Shown: piece after piece, positions 23,703 to 35,094 of the stretch
Position numbering within the stretch: the stretch's first letter is position 1
Layout of the letters: each line of letters starts with the position of its first letter
Assembly: GCA_038373865.1 (NCBI GenBank)
Contig: JAXGGA010003948.1
Coordinates: forward strand, 30,892 to 94,891
Length of the DNA stretch: 64,000 nucleotides
From: Uloborus plumipes
Taxonomy: Eukaryota > Arthropoda > Arachnida > Araneae > Uloboridae
Direction: 5' to 3'
Translations under genes and position numbers: made by a program
The notes under the pieces: model-generated
Databases searched by the model: none
What the model was told of the DNA's origin: nothing
What the model saw: only the letters and a program-made list of their open reading frames with translations

Positions 23703-25018
23703 AGACAGGAACATGCAATACAGCGCCAACTCGTTTATCCATGAACTGCAGTTTTTTTCTATCTCTCTTGTACAACGGTCTGTAAAACAACTCAACTCTT
23801 CCCTCGCATTGTTTGATTGTTTATGTTTTTCGCGCGTAATTTTCCGTTGACGTTAGAATGAATGCCATTACCCAATATTATATACCTTCGAGACAGAAAG
23901 CCGTATGTTATTTTCTTTTCATGATATCACCAGAATTTTGGAATAAATACGTTTAAATCGTCATAAATATGATTTATTATTCTTCACAATTTTTGAAGTT
24001 TCTAACAAGAATGTCAGAATTAGAACTGGGAGAATTCCATGATGCTTGTGTCATTTAATTGAAGCTCACTTGCAGTTTGATTAATTATAAAAGAATAAAT
24101 TATCTAATACTATTTTTACGTTCAATAATGAAAATTCGCTTTGTGAACACCATATATGACACGTACTTTTATTCAAACCTTATATCTGTACCTCAGAACC
24201 AGACTAACGTAAGTCCATTTTTGTAACTCTACAGTAGAGGGCGAAAATCGATTGTCGGATGCATGCAAAGGATGGGATTCACATGCTACTAAATAATTGG
24301 AAGGAATTCGTTTTGTAGAATACCGTTCTCATGGGTCGATGCAGAATAAGATTCTACATACAAAACACTAATTGGGTGAAAATGGCCATTTTTGGACTTA
24401 CGTCCTTCTGGTTCCGAGGTACAGATGTGTTGTGTTATGCTACCCGCATTCATGGAATTCATTTTCGTATTTATGTAAGTGCTCCCCGGCAGCAAAATTT
24501 CTGCTGCAGTCTACACGACGCATATTAAAAATTTAAAAATAGTCTGCGGGATAACCCGACATAAGGTTATAATCGTAAAATCTAAATCGGTTCCGAAAAA
24601 TCCTACTTAAAAATCAGACTCCAAACTGAAAAATTACAATTAAATGCATTCTCTGGATTATATCCCAGAAAACGGAGAACGAATATTCGTCCGCTGAGAT
24701 TCAACGTTCCATGTTATTTTTAAATATTAAGTCTTTTTGTTTTCTTACTGCCCCAACTAAAAAATCATCTGCAAATTTGCTTAAGAATCCAAAGCACTGC
24801 GTTTTTCCTGCAACCTAAAGCTGCTCTGTTTCTGTAATGTTAAATTGCTGAATCAGAAGCTAGTAAAAAATTTATAATTTGAAGTAGTCAGTAAAAGGTC
24901 ACTAGTCAAATGTTTCTCTAAGCAAATATATGATCACTACTGTTGAATTTTGTGTGGTTCTGTATGTTCTTGTTCTGACATTTCCTTTGTAAGAACAGTT
25001 AAATCAACAAAAAACATA
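23703..25018. other. AT-rich DNA with one short inverted pair
   Basis: Inverted arms of about 40 bases share CTGTACCTCxGAACCAGA and GTAAGTCCA (24185-24222 and 24385-24428), a possible MITE of about 250 bases. No gene was found. Open frames here have no family resemblance. Confidence 0.4.
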
Positions 25019-25445
25019 TTTGGGCCTGTCCATTTGACGGAACGGGACATTTGGAGCAATTTTGTTTGTAGATTTTGTTCTACAAGTACAATTCAAACAA
25101 GATAGGAAATTTTTTTGTTGGTATCAACAGCAACTATTTGTCATTAGAATTATATGGAAAGGGAAATATTCATGTTTTTAAAGAAAATGATTCAAGAATA
25201 AGCAATATAATGCCTGTGACGGGACGGGACTCACACGAGTCCCCTTCCGTCGCAAGCTTTTTAGTGCTTATAATTCAGACATTTTCTAAAAAATTACCAA
25301 TTTAAATTTTTTACGTTATTCCTACATCAAATGTTTGAAGTTGCTACTAACAAAAAAATTCTTACCTTGTTAAATTTATTTATGGAACAAAATCTACTGA
25401 CAAAATTGTTCCAAACGTCCCGCTCTGTCATGTCGAAAAGCCCAT
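25019..25445. mobile_element. MITE with 40-base imperfect TIRs
   Basis: The left end has TTGGGCcTGTCCATTTGACGG then CGGGAC and GGAGCAATTTTG. The right end carries the inverted form CAAAATTGTTCCAAACGTCCCG...AAGCCCA. No coding capacity in the roughly 350-base interior. The class is not determined because the target duplication is unclear. Confidence 0.65.
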
Positions 25446-25918
25446 TTTCTTTCCTTGCAATTGTGTTTATTTTTGTTCTCTCATAAACTCAAAGAAAAAT
25501 TAATAATAATAATGATCTTTGCTTTATGAATACTTACTATCAAAAAACTTTGAATGGTATTTATTAGGAATGTAACGAATAGTGACTTGACACGAACAAC
25601 GCCGAATATTCGGCTATTCGGCCGCCGAATAGTTACCTTATTTTTGTTAAGAAACAAAGCACAAGTTGCATTCAAAGCATAAAGAATATTCTCCATAAAT
25701 AGCCTAGCTGAAGTTAGGCTATTTATAGGGAAGCATTGGGTGATTTTTTCTCTTTACAATTTCTTTTTTTCTTTTCAAATAGCTTTAACATTTAAATCTA
25801 GCACCACAGTACAGAACCTTTTATCCAAAAGCCAGAAAACTTATTTTGCTATCTTTCCTCCATTTCTTAAAAATAAATTTTTTGCCATGTTTTTAAAAAT
25901 GCACATTTTTCCAAAATA

Positions 25919-26378
25919 CAGTAACCCCTCGTTATATCGCGCTTTTCGGGGGACAAGAAAAAAGCGCGATATAACCGAGGTCATTAAAAATAGTTTTCTA
26001 TCCAGCATCCAAGTACACATACATAAAAATTCCTTTATTCGCCTTGAAATCTTGAGTTTTATCTGGACGCATTTTCCAGTAGAGAGCAGCTTCATCAGCA
26101 TCATAGATTTGCTCATCTACCAAATTTAGCTGAACAATTTTTCTATTCATCAGGAAAACATGCTGCTGCTGTATCATCGGCCGATCGTTCTTCCCCGCAA
26201 ATTTGTAATTGGCCTATACCGTGTCTTTTTTTCCACAAAATAAATGAGAAAGAGACCTTTTCTGAGCACCTTACATATTTTCTCAAAAATGGTTTTGCAC
26301 TAAAAGTTTTTTTTTTGGGGGGGGAGACAAAAGAAAAGAGCGATATATCCGAATGAGCGATATAACGAGGGGCTACTG
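25919..26378 (-). mobile_element. pogo/Tigger element with transposase remnant
   Basis: Ends CAGTAACCCCTCGTTATATCGC and its inverse (CAGTAGCCCCTCGTTATATCG) are flanked by TA (25917-25918, 26379-26380). The minus-strand interior encodes a remnant of a Tigger/jerky-type DDE transposase. In one frame it reads ERSADDTAAACFPDE, and after a frame change DEQIYDADEAALYWKMRPDKT, the block with the second catalytic aspartate. The element is an internally deleted, frame-broken derivative. Confidence 0.8.
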
Positions 26379-26405
26379 TACCGAAAACAATATGAACGGT
26401 TTCTG

Positions 26406-26478
26406 ACAAATGAAACAATTTTATTTGAAATAAAAGTAGTCATAAAGTAAATGATTTTTAGTACAAATATGTTTAGTA
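26406..26478. repeat. 73-base relic of a further array unit
   Basis: This short stretch matches the end of units 1 and 2 (47630-47702 and 63228-63300) almost base for base, including the words gtagtcataaagtaaatgat and acaaatatgtttagta. It lies immediately before the Helitron, and unit 1 resumes after it. I infer that the array once extended leftwards. Confidence 0.85.
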
Positions 26479-26515
26479 CTAGGTGACCCGTGCGGAATTC
26501 CGCACAAAAAAAACT

Positions 26516-26800
26516 CTGAACTTAAAATTTAATACGACAATTTTTATTGGCTTCATTATCTGCCCGAAGTTGCAGCGCAGTGTCGAAATCTATAAAGAAA
26601 AGTCCAGCGTAAGTTGGTGTAGTCCCTGCCGGAGGTTGCAAGTTCCCGATCATATGGTACACTTGACCATGTAGTTTAAAACAATATGGACCTTTGCCAG
26701 GAATGTTAACTGAGTCCACTTTGACTGAAGCGAAGGCCAAAGCATTGTTGAATTGTCTAATATTGTCTAGGTAACAGACACCTTCCTGTTAGTCTGGTAC
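26516..26800 (-). pseudogene. Helitron Rep-region N-terminal fragment
   Basis: On the minus strand the frame reads YLDNIRQFNNALAFASVKVD, then PGKGPYCFKLHGQVYH, then PPAGTTPTYAGLFFID and RADNEANKNC. This succession is characteristic of the Helitron-like N-terminal domain that precedes the HUH nuclease domain of RepHel proteins. A stop codon lies upstream in the same frame (about 26788), and no HUH or helicase motifs follow, so it is a short remnant. It lies close to the Helitron 3' end in the expected orientation. Confidence 0.85.
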
Positions 26801-26945
26801 CCTGTTCCTTGGCATTGTAAAATCTTGTGCGTTTGCACAACATCGCCATCTACTGCCGTCGTTCTGACAACTTTTCAAAGAGATCAAAGACACGTTCACT
26901 TTTACAACTACTACAAAAGTGATACCCTATATTAAAATCAAATAC

Positions 26946-29900
26946 CCAAGGCTACTACTAAACTAAATACTAACGTTATCGCAAAACTACCATATAGTCT
27001 AGTAAACGAAGGTCAAAATTAGGGTGAAAAAAACAAAAAAACATGCAGTTTTGCAAATTGGCATACAGGTACAGGAAGGTGTCCTGATGAACATACTAAA
27101 AGTCCCCAGTGGTGAGGGGGGAGCTCGCAGCGCCACCTGGTGTTTTATGGGTGTTTTTTCAGTTTTCGTCTTATATCTCAAAAACTATTTACTTGCGAGA
27201 AAAAATGTCAATCAGTGAATTAAAGATCATAAAGTTATCTTTAAAACGCTTTTTTAGTTTTTATTATAGCTATAATAGTTGCCGAGATATTGAGCTTCAA
27301 AGTTGGTTAATTTTTGAAAAACCAACTATTTTTTCCATCTTTTCTATTTTTGGAGCCGCCTCAGTGATTAGTTTGATATGATTCTTTTCTTTTTTCGACC
27401 TGAAGTAGTACAGGTCATTAAGGCGATTTGATTTCTTGAAACGGGGAGGCAGGTTGGGGAGGAAGGAGGCGAGGAATGAAGGACGACCAAAATATGTGCT
27501 AGTTCACTATTTTTCCCTCAACCATAGTTCAGCAAACAAAGGCCCTAAGTAAGGGTGAAAAACTAATAATATAGTTTTAAAAATTGGCACACAGGTACAG
27601 GAAGGTCTCCTGATGAACATACTAAAAGTCCCCGGTGGTGAAGGGGAGCTCGCAGCGCCACCTGGTGTTTTATGGGTGATTTTTCAATTTTCGTCTTTTA
27701 TCTCAAAAACTATTGACTTGCGAGAAAAAAAAATCAATTAATAAATTAAAGAGCATAAAATTATCTTTAAAACGCTTTTTTTGTTTTTGTTATAGCTATA
27801 ATAGTTGCCGAGATATTGAACTTCAAAGTTTGTCATTTTTTGAGAAAACGTCTATTTTTCCCCTCTTTTCTATTTTTGGAGCCGCCACAGTGATTAATTT
27901 GATATTATTCTTTTCTTTTTTCGATCTGAAGTAGTACAGGTCATTAAGGTGATTTGATTTCTTGAAACGGGGACCAGGTTGGGGAGGAAGGAGGCGAGGA
28001 ATGAAGGGAAGAAAAAACTATGTGCAAGTGTACTTTTCACTATTTTTCCCTCTACCATAGTTCAGCAAGCGAAGGCCCAAAATAAGGGCGAAAAAATAAT
28101 AATATAGTTTTAAAAATTGGCACACACGTGCAAAACGGGCTTTTGATGAACGTTCTAAAAGTCCTCGGTGGTAGGGGGTGATCTCGCAGCGCCACCAGGG
28201 ATTTTGGTTGCGTTTTTTTTCAGTTTTCGTCTTATATCCCAAAAACTATGCATTCGCCAGCAAAATCATCAATTGGTAAATTAAAGAATATAAAAATACC
28301 TTTAAAAAGAATAAAGAATGAATTTGTATTTTATAACTGAAATAGATGGAATAGACTTGACATTTAAGTTCTAAACTCGTGAGATTTTGAAAATCTATCT
28401 TTTTCTCTTCTTCTTTCGTTATTTTTTGGGACTGCGAAAAAGGCATATCAATCACTTTTTTCTTAAATTTCGATAGTGCTGTGCTATTTAAGTCAACTAA
28501 GGTCCAAGAAGACCTTAAATCATGTTATAAATAAAACGTATACCCTTCTGCAAAAAGGATAAATAATAAAAATAATGATAAAAAAGTCCAAACATTAAAA
28601 AAATAGAATAATGCAAATAAAATAATGAAAGTGAACAGATGTAGAATAAATATAAACTAACATGAAAAGGACATTGTACTCAAGTTAAATGGATACTTTC
28701 GTCGTCTGACTGTTCATCTAATGCGATATCCAATTTTGAACCGTTAAGGCAGATACCCTGGCAGTTTAAGCAAGCAATGCTGCAGTTTATCCTTGATTTT
28801 CTGCAGCCCTCCGCATCTTGCACCACATCCTTTTGTGCATGAACAAAAAATCATGGAGAGAATGGAGTCAGGAGCAGGAAGCCTTGAAGTTGTTATAAGT
28901 TTCCATGATGTACCTGCTTTTTTCCATCCCCAGGCATCGGGTGGAAGTAATCTCCCCAACCACTTTTGAATCTGGTGATAAACTCTTAATGAATGAAATT
29001 TTGCGGCATCTTCAGTAGGTGGGAAGGAAGCAAGATCAGGTTTTATTTTTCTTGCTGCTCTCTGAAAAGATATAAATCTCTGTTTATTCAGAGAAGTTAT
29101 ATTTACTGGAGCCCCATATAAGGCTAAGAAAAATTATTGGCCTGCCTCCGCTACCTGCTCTGGGGTAGAAAGGGGATTTGAGAACACTTCCGGAACGTAG
29201 CTCAATGATTGATTTTTTTGTAACATCTTTATGAATTTGGCTTTGCCTTTGTTATATGCAGCTGATGTTGTGTCACAGCCGGAGAAAGCATGGAGGAAGA
29301 GAATTTGATCTTTGAACTTGCAAGTGTTTTGTAATTCTTGTGAATAAAAAATTTTGGTTACTTTATCTTTGCCTGGTTTGAAGAAAAGAATATTATTATT
29401 ACTTGAAGTTAAAGCTATTAATAAAACATTTTGGGCCTTCGTTTGCTGAACTATGGTAGAGGGAAAAATAATGAAAAGTACACTTGCACATAGTTTTGTC
29501 TTCCCTTCATTCCTCGCCTCCTTCCTCCCCAACCTGCCTCCCCGTTTCAAGAAATCAAATCACCTTAATGACCTGTACTACTTCAGGTCGAAAAAAGAAA
29601 AGAATAATATCAAATTAATCACTGAGGCGGCTCCAAAAATAGAAAAGAGGGGGAAAATAGTCGTTTTCTCAAAAAATGACAAACTTTGAAGTTGAATATC
29701 TCGGCAACTATTATAGTTATAATAAAAACAAAAAGAACGTTTTAAAGATAATTTTATGCTCTTTAATTTATTAATCGACATTTTTTCTCGCAAATCAATA
29801 GTTTTTGAGATATAAGACAAAAATTGAAAAATCACCCATAAAGCACCAGGTGGCGCTGCGAGCTCCCCCCTCACCACTGGGGACTTTTAGTATGTTCATC

Positions 29901-30036
29901 AGGAGCCCTTCCTGTACCTGTGTGGCCAATTTTTAAAACTGCATGTTTTAGTGTTTTTTCAAATCCTTTATTGACTAGACTAATAGTATTTTGAAACAAT
30001 AAAAGTTACAATTAAGGTTTACTGAGCTAAGCCTTG
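26946..30036. mobile_element. Unclassified element with long inverted, internally tandem ends
   Basis: Left side: three tandem blocks of about 530 bases (from about 26995, 27522 and 28059), the third truncated. Each contains GGCGCTGCGAGCTCCCC-type sequence (inverted), a CAGGTACAGGAAGG-type word and a poly-T-rich segment. Right side: one block in inverted orientation (29432-29982). The outermost ends share TAGTCTAGTnAAnnAAGG, with CCAAGGCT further out on both sides. Between them, on the minus strand, lies a broken gene (28744-29430). The class is unknown to me. Confidence 0.6.
28744..29430 (-). pseudogene. HAFSGCDTTSA / Cys-rich family gene, broken
   Basis: The minus-strand frame reads FFKPGKDKV, then LFLHAFSGCDTTSA followed by KGKAKFIKMLQ, then an in-frame stop (TAA, about 29131). 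It continues in the same frame: FLALYGAPVNITSLNKQRF, SLRVYHQIQKWLGRLLPP, AWGWKK, LPAPDSILSMIFCSC, GCGARCGG. The same order (GCDTTSA motif, LYG motif, WGW, then a Cys cluster CxCxxGC) occurs in a large, repetitive family of uncharacterised invertebrate proteins that I associate with PIN-like nuclease relatives. The N-terminal part is missing and the final Cys cluster is damaged, so it is a pseudogene. Its place between long inverted ends suggests it is cargo or machinery of the element. Confidence 0.65.
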
Positions 30037-31741
30037 GCTTAAAATGTCGCATTTAAAATTGATTTGAACAACAATGGTAACGATTTTAACAGTTGAGCAA
30101 AAAATTTTACTTTTTCAAACTTCAATCGCTTATAAGTCGCTTAAACGTGGGTTTTCGAGATTCTCGTTACGCGGCGCTAGCGGAGAAGCGAAATTACAAA
30201 ATGATAAGCTTCGCAGCGCATCTTCATGTTTTTCGCCAAATGGTGAAGATTCAGTTTGGGAAATGGGCTCCCCCCGAACGTAAACATAGAGGAAGAAAAC
30301 CGGTAACCTCTCGCGAGTTTTTCTCTCAGTCGGGTGGGCTAATTTCATAGTTACGTTTCGAGACTTTTCATAATGGATTTAGATAAGAATACATGATTTT
30401 CTAATGTTTTTCTTTGTTGTAGTACGAAAGCTCTTTTTTTTTTCATTTCTTTCTTTTTTGTAAATAAATATAGTTATGACTTTTTAATTCAATATTATGA
30501 AATCAATGAGTTTTAAGAGTAATGCGGGAATAACTTTTTTAAGTAATTTATAATTCATTATTATTAACAATCAGCTGTCTCCGCTAAGCGTCAATAAGAA
30601 AAAAAAAAGCCATTAAGTGAAGTTAATGTTGTAGAAATTCAATTAGGTAAAATAAGCTTAAATAAATTACAAATTAAAATGTTTCATATATGTGGTTACG
30701 AGTCCACAAGGAAACCCTTTATCAACTCATAAAACGGACCGTCATATGTGTAGTTTTAGAGGGGGGAGTAGTTTTAAGGTTCATATTTATTATTTTTTTT
30801 ATTTCCAATTTCCTTCCTAAAAGAGGATTTTTCAAATTTGTTCTCCTCAATGAAAAAATAATGTGTACTTCTAGGAAATTTTAATACTTGTGATGGGGAT
30901 TTATACCAGCGGTGTATTTATTATACCAGCGGCTGTTTGACATTTTTTGCAATAACAATTAATGGATCCGTAAAGTTGCATTTGTAGGATCTAAATAATC
31001 TGAGTAAAATTGTTTAAATAAGTTGATTTGTCAGAAATTTATGCACTAAAAGAAAAGCTACTGTCTATGTGAGTTCAAAAGTTAAATGTTTTTATGAAAA
31101 AAAAGAAAAGAAAAGTAATGAAAGTTTTGCAATTTTTTTGCATAGAGTTAAGCATGTAGTATTGTACAGAATATTTAGTACCTCAATGTGTGCGAATGTC
31201 AGGGTTTTCCACCAAAAAAGTAATGCGAAAGGCAGTGTTGGAAAAAACCTGGGTTTTTTGCACATAATTTCAGTCAGCATGGATTTTCTGGGGATTTGTA
31301 CTTATGTTTTCTCATGATAATAAAAAAATAAATAAATAAATAAAAAGCTGTGAAGAGGAAAAATATTTTTGCTTCACACTTTTTGGCACATTATTATTTT
31401 AAATTCATTGATGAAAAAAAATAGTTAGTTTAATGCATTACATTATTTTTTAAGCATGGCAAATAAAAAGAATTATAATAAGCAAGCATATTTTGAAACA
31501 TTTATAATAGAAAAGATATATTCCTCATAAAGAGTATTTTTCAAAAGAGTTTTAACCGGTGAAAATTAATGGAAGTTTGCACTTTTTTTGCAAATCAAAA
31601 GAACAAAATATTAAAAATTAAATACCCACTATTAAACATGCTTTTTTTTCAGGGAGCTAAATTTCTTTCATGTTTTAAAAGTAGACATGTAGAAAATTAA
31701 ACTAAAATTAGTTAAAAAAGAAAAACAAAAAAAAAGGAAAA
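30037..31741. other. Helitron interior, no gene seen
   Basis: AT-rich sequence; 30100-30360 is more balanced and contains one arm of an inverted repeat shared with about 32466-32508. The phrase ttataccagcgg is duplicated at 30900 and 30920. No coding pattern. Confidence 0.4.
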
Positions 31742-31816
31742 CCGACGACCCGGGCCAGAACCACGGACCACGGCAACACTAGCCGAGCGCGCTAACCGTT
31801 CAGCCAATTCGACTCA
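31742..31816 (-). repeat. tRNA-like SINE head
   Basis: On the minus strand, GAGTCGAATTGGCTGAACGG and TTAGCGCGCTCGGC form an A-box region and anticodon-like arm. The B box GTGGTTCTGGCCC is degenerate. It looks like the tRNA head of an old SINE rather than a gene. Confidence 0.5.
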
Positions 31817-32780
31817 TGACATATGAGTCAAAGTTGATTAAAGTGCGTTTTATTAGAAATTAAATGAAACATACTAGATTAGTGCCTGTTTTTGATTGTC
31901 TTTTAATTGTTGTGTTTGTGTTTATTTTTATTTGAAAAAACGCAACTTTGATCGCTTTTTTTTAAATTATTTTTGCATTTCTACAAACATTATTTTGAGC
32001 ATTAACACTAAAGAAAAGCGATTAAAATCAGGACGGATTTGAAGTCTTATTCAAGCTTATTTCCCCATACATAAGGATAGTTTCCCACTTGAGCGACTAA
32101 AGTATTCCAGGATTCATTGATTGTTATCAGCACTTGAATATGAAAAATCAGAGTTACTTCAAAGGTCTGAAATTAAAAGTTCTTTTGCAGTGTATTTATA
32201 ACAGCGTACTGCGTGGCTTTCTTTTTTTTTCTCAGAACAAGGTGACGTACCGTGTTGTACATGTTACGAATTACAGCATACAGCATAAACTGAAATTTTC
32301 ATCAAATGTGCAGTAAGCCGTTTATATATGGACTAGTTTGCAAACAATTTCGCGATACAACGATTCCGTCGGAGAGCAGCGCGCCATGTTGTTTATCTCG
32401 CGAGGCTCACCGGCTTGGCTACTTTGATTTGGCGAAGTTTGAGCCGGCGCAACTGTATTGAAGCCAAATGTGCTGCGAAGCTTATCATTTTGTAATTCCG
32501 CAGCGGAGAAACGTTCTAAAGAACGCATTTTTTTTAGTCTTTCGAATGAAATCAAAATGGAGACGATACGACAATTATTTCGCTAGATAGAGTCAATTTT
32601 GTGCCCAAAAATTGAAGTTCGAATAAAAAACGAACCGATACTTTTTAGAGGGTGGGTCTAATTTTCGTCAATAGCCCGCGGGATAAGCTTCAAAATCATA
32701 AATTTTCTTGCAATTCGATAAAGAAATGAGCGAGTTTCGACCGGGTATAGGATTCGGCTTAGAGAAATAATATATAGAGA

Positions 32781-33177
32781 TTAAATTTAAAGCGGACCAG
32801 TAATGTTGTCTGCGGACCAGTACATGTTCATATTGACTGGTCCAAAAGACCAGTAATCTTTTATACTAATTTCTCAACCTGCCTACATATGTGCTGGCAA
32901 CCATCAGTTTTTTTCTTTATTAGTTATGATAGCAGTAACATGACTTTAAATCACATCAAAACTTGAAAAAAAAAATATTTACAGCATTAAATTAAGTAGC
33001 GAATGTGATTTAAAAGAAAAAAAAGGATTGGTCAGTATTATATACAATAATGGTAACATCATAATATTGAGTACTTTAATTTTGTATACTTTATGCATAG
33101 CCTATATTGTATGTTTGCTAGTTGCTATATTGCTTTTCAAGTATTATCTAATTTTTTACTTTAATTCTATTTTTCAG
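32781..33177 (+). promoter_or_regulatory. Upstream intron or 5' region of the 511-codon gene
   Basis: A hairpin ACTGGTC-caaaa-GACCAGT lies at 32836-32854, with further GGACCAGTA words nearby. The stretch ends in a clear polypyrimidine tract and cag acceptor (33160-33177), eight bases before the ATG, so most of it is probably an intron. I see no obvious promoter. The same sequence precedes the gene copies at 48108 and 63704. Confidence 0.55.
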
Positions 33178-33185
33178 ATCTAACT

Positions 33186-34721
33186 ATGCGTCGTCTACGA
33201 AGTCGGTCTGCATTGCAAGACAATTCCAATGTTTTGAAAGCTGTGAACTTAAATAAAGTTTTTAAAGAAGAAAATGTATGTAATACAGCTGAGAAGAAAG
33301 ATGATACAAAAGCTATTGTTGGTCATCTGTACGTAAATCTGAAGACCAAAGCATCTAATCGTAAAACCAGCAAGTCTAATAAAGAAAACTTAGCTGTTCT
33401 AAACAATGAAAAGGGTGTAATAGAAAATAGTAAAATGAATACTCTTAAAACAACAAGTTCAACCTCTTCACAAAGAAAGCAATCATTGAAAAGTAAAGCA
33501 AAGTGTGCACCAGTTGAAGATGAAACTGGTGGCCATACCACCTCACAAAGTAGAAAAGATTCAAAACCAAAGAAATCCAGCCCGAGCTGTTTGGAAAATG
33601 CAACTATAACGAAAAGCGTAGAAAATGATGGAACTGAGAAAAAATTACGTACTTTGCGGCCAAGAAATAATAATTTGCAAGTTGCAGATGAAGAGACAGT
33701 GTCCATTCTAAAGCAGCCCTCATTTAAAAAAACTGGTGATGAGAATTGTGGCAAAAGGAAAATAGTCGAACAAAGCTGGTGCAAGGTCGGGAAAAACAAA
33801 CTTAAAAAAACTCAGAGTGATTCAAAACTAAAAGTGAAAAGTGATCGAGCCAAAAAAGAAAATATTGAAAATAAGAAATCTGTGTCAAAACGGTGTGGCG
33901 GTTTTAAAAGCTCCAGAATTGATTCGTATTTGGTGAAGAAGCCTGCTTTACCAAATACTAATATTCTCGTGAAACGCTATCCGATATGGAAAAGAGAACC
34001 AAAATTAAGTTCGAAGAGAAAATCAGAGTATGATGTGTACGACATATTACAGGATGAAGACATGGCTTCAGAAACCCCGGTGAAGGTTAAAAAAAGACGT
34101 GTGCGCACTAAGACGAAAACTAGGATTAAAAAAACAGTTAAACCAAAAGAAAAAAATTCAAATGCTGATAAAGATACAAAAGAGAAAATAAGTGATATTG
34201 CAGACATTGATTCGGATGAAATCCCGATGGATTTGCAACCATGTGAGTTGGAAGTCTTAGATGATAATTTTGTAACTGCTTTAACTAGCCCTAGTAAACA
34301 GGTGCCTGGCAATTCCAGTACAGTTCCTGAAACTGTATTAACTAGTCCTAGTAGACAAAGGCCCAGCAATCTCAGTTCAGCCTATGAAACTGCTTTAACT
34401 AGCCCTTGCAAACAAGTGCCTATCAATCCCAGTACAGCTCCTGAAACTGAATTTACTAGCCCTGCTAAACAAGTGCCTAGCAACCTCGGTTCAGTTCCTG
34501 AAACTGTATTAGCGAGCCCTAATAAACAAGTGCCTAGCCACCCCAGTACAGCTCCTGAAACTGTAGTCTCTAATCTTCTTAGAGAACTAGATGAATCTTT
34601 TCCAAAAACATCTACTCCCCAGAAAAGATCATTTGTCAAAACATTGGATCTGCTTGGTAGAAATTTAGAGGATACAAACATTATAGCAGAACTATCACGT
34701 TATGAAACACCTGGAGCCTGA
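33186..34721 (+). CDS. Basic protein with D-box, KEN box and CDK-site repeats (unit 1)
   Basis: 511 codons without interruption. I recognise no named family. Visible features: an extended destruction box RSALQDNSN (residues 7-15), a KEN box (66-68), a Lys/Arg/Ser-rich low-complexity middle with several possible nuclear localisation clusters (e.g. VKKRRVRTKTKTR), an acidic patch (about residues 335-360), then five tandem 19-residue repeats (364-458; bases 34275-34559) each bearing SPxK/R, a full CDK consensus, and a sixth site TPQK near the C-terminus. D-box plus KEN plus CDK sites suggests a nuclear cell-cycle protein degraded by APC/C (inference); sororin- or securin-like roles are possible, but I see no diagnostic domain. 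The polypyrimidine-cag acceptor at 33177 and an open frame above the ATG mean an upstream coding exon may exist. Confidence 0.75.
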   Translation: MRRLRSRSALQDNSNVLKAVNLNKVFKEENVCNTAEKKDDTKAIVGHLYVNLKTKASNRKTSKSNKENLAVLNNEKGVIENSKMNTLKTTSSTSSQRKQSLKSKAKCAPVEDETGGHTTSQSRKDSKPKKSSPSCLENATITKSVENDGTEKKLRTLRPRNNNLQVADEETVSILKQPSFKKTGDENCGKRKIVEQSWCKVGKNKLKKTQSDSKLKVKSDRAKKENIENKKSVSKRCGGFKSSRIDSYLVKKPALPNTNILVKRYPIWKREPKLSSKRKSEYDVYDILQDEDMASETPVKVKKRRVRTKTKTRIKKTVKPKEKNSNADKDTKEKISDIADIDSDEIPMDLQPCELEVLDDNFVTALTSPSKQVPGNSSTVPETVLTSPSRQRPSNLSSAYETALTSPCKQVPINPSTAPETEFTSPAKQVPSNLGSVPETVLASPNKQVPSHPSTAPETVVSNLLRELDESFPKTSTPQKRSFVKTLDLLGRNLEDTNIIAELSRYETPGA

Positions 34722-34837
34722 AGGCTAAAAAATTACTAGTACAATGATTTAAATAATTTTTTTTACGAGTGGTAAGTACAATTTTAAAAAAGATAAAAAA
34801 AGTCTAGGCTAGGCGCTGTACTGGACTAATTGGGGGA

Positions 34838-34910
34838 CAATCCAAAAGTAAAAAGCTGATGCTGTTACAGTGAGCTATTGTCGCAGTAAATGACTGCGCA
34901 AGACACAAGT
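34838..34910 (+). repeat. R element, partial copy R1
   Basis: Has the R start AAAAAGCTG, then TGTTACAGTGAGCTATTGTC and CAGTAA, matching the first half of the R element. The right half is not recognisable. It lies 120 bases downstream of the 511-codon gene. Confidence 0.55.
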
Positions 34911-35094
34911 TACCGTCAGCATACTTTACACACGATTTTTTTTTCTACTTTTATTCCGCTGCATTATTAATTTTATTCTATTTTTATATTTTGTGTCTAA
35001 AAGTAAGTTTAGCTTAAATAAGTCGGTTTAAAGCTCAAGGTCATTTAAAAATAGGAACTTAATAGTGAAGAAGCATTATGCGGTTGCAGTGAAT

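Larger units (their letters stand above)
26479..32780 (-). mobile_element. Helitron, 6.3 kb, with both ends resolved by empty sites
   Basis: Minus strand: it starts TCTCTATATATTATTTCTC (32780) and ends CTAG (26482-26479). A perfect hairpin GTGCGGAATTCCGCAC lies seven bases before the CTAG. It sits between A (26478) and T (32781). The uninterrupted site, agta|ttaaattt, is present at 47702/47703 and 63300/63301, so the boundaries are exact. It carries a Rep-region remnant near its 3' end, a second element (26946-30036), a tRNA-like SINE head (31742-31816) and an inverted pair of about 45 bases (30172-30215 / 32466-32508) containing GAAGCTTATCATTTTGTAAT. Confidence 0.92.

Noticed and set aside
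27109..29877. MVRGELAAPPG-type frames as a gene family
   Set aside because: They fall in the inverted and tandem end blocks of an element; similarity reflects DNA repeats, and frames are broken variously.
33323..34681. Long minus-strand frames opposite the 511-codon gene
   Set aside because: Shadows of a Lys/Ser-rich coding strand; no motifs.
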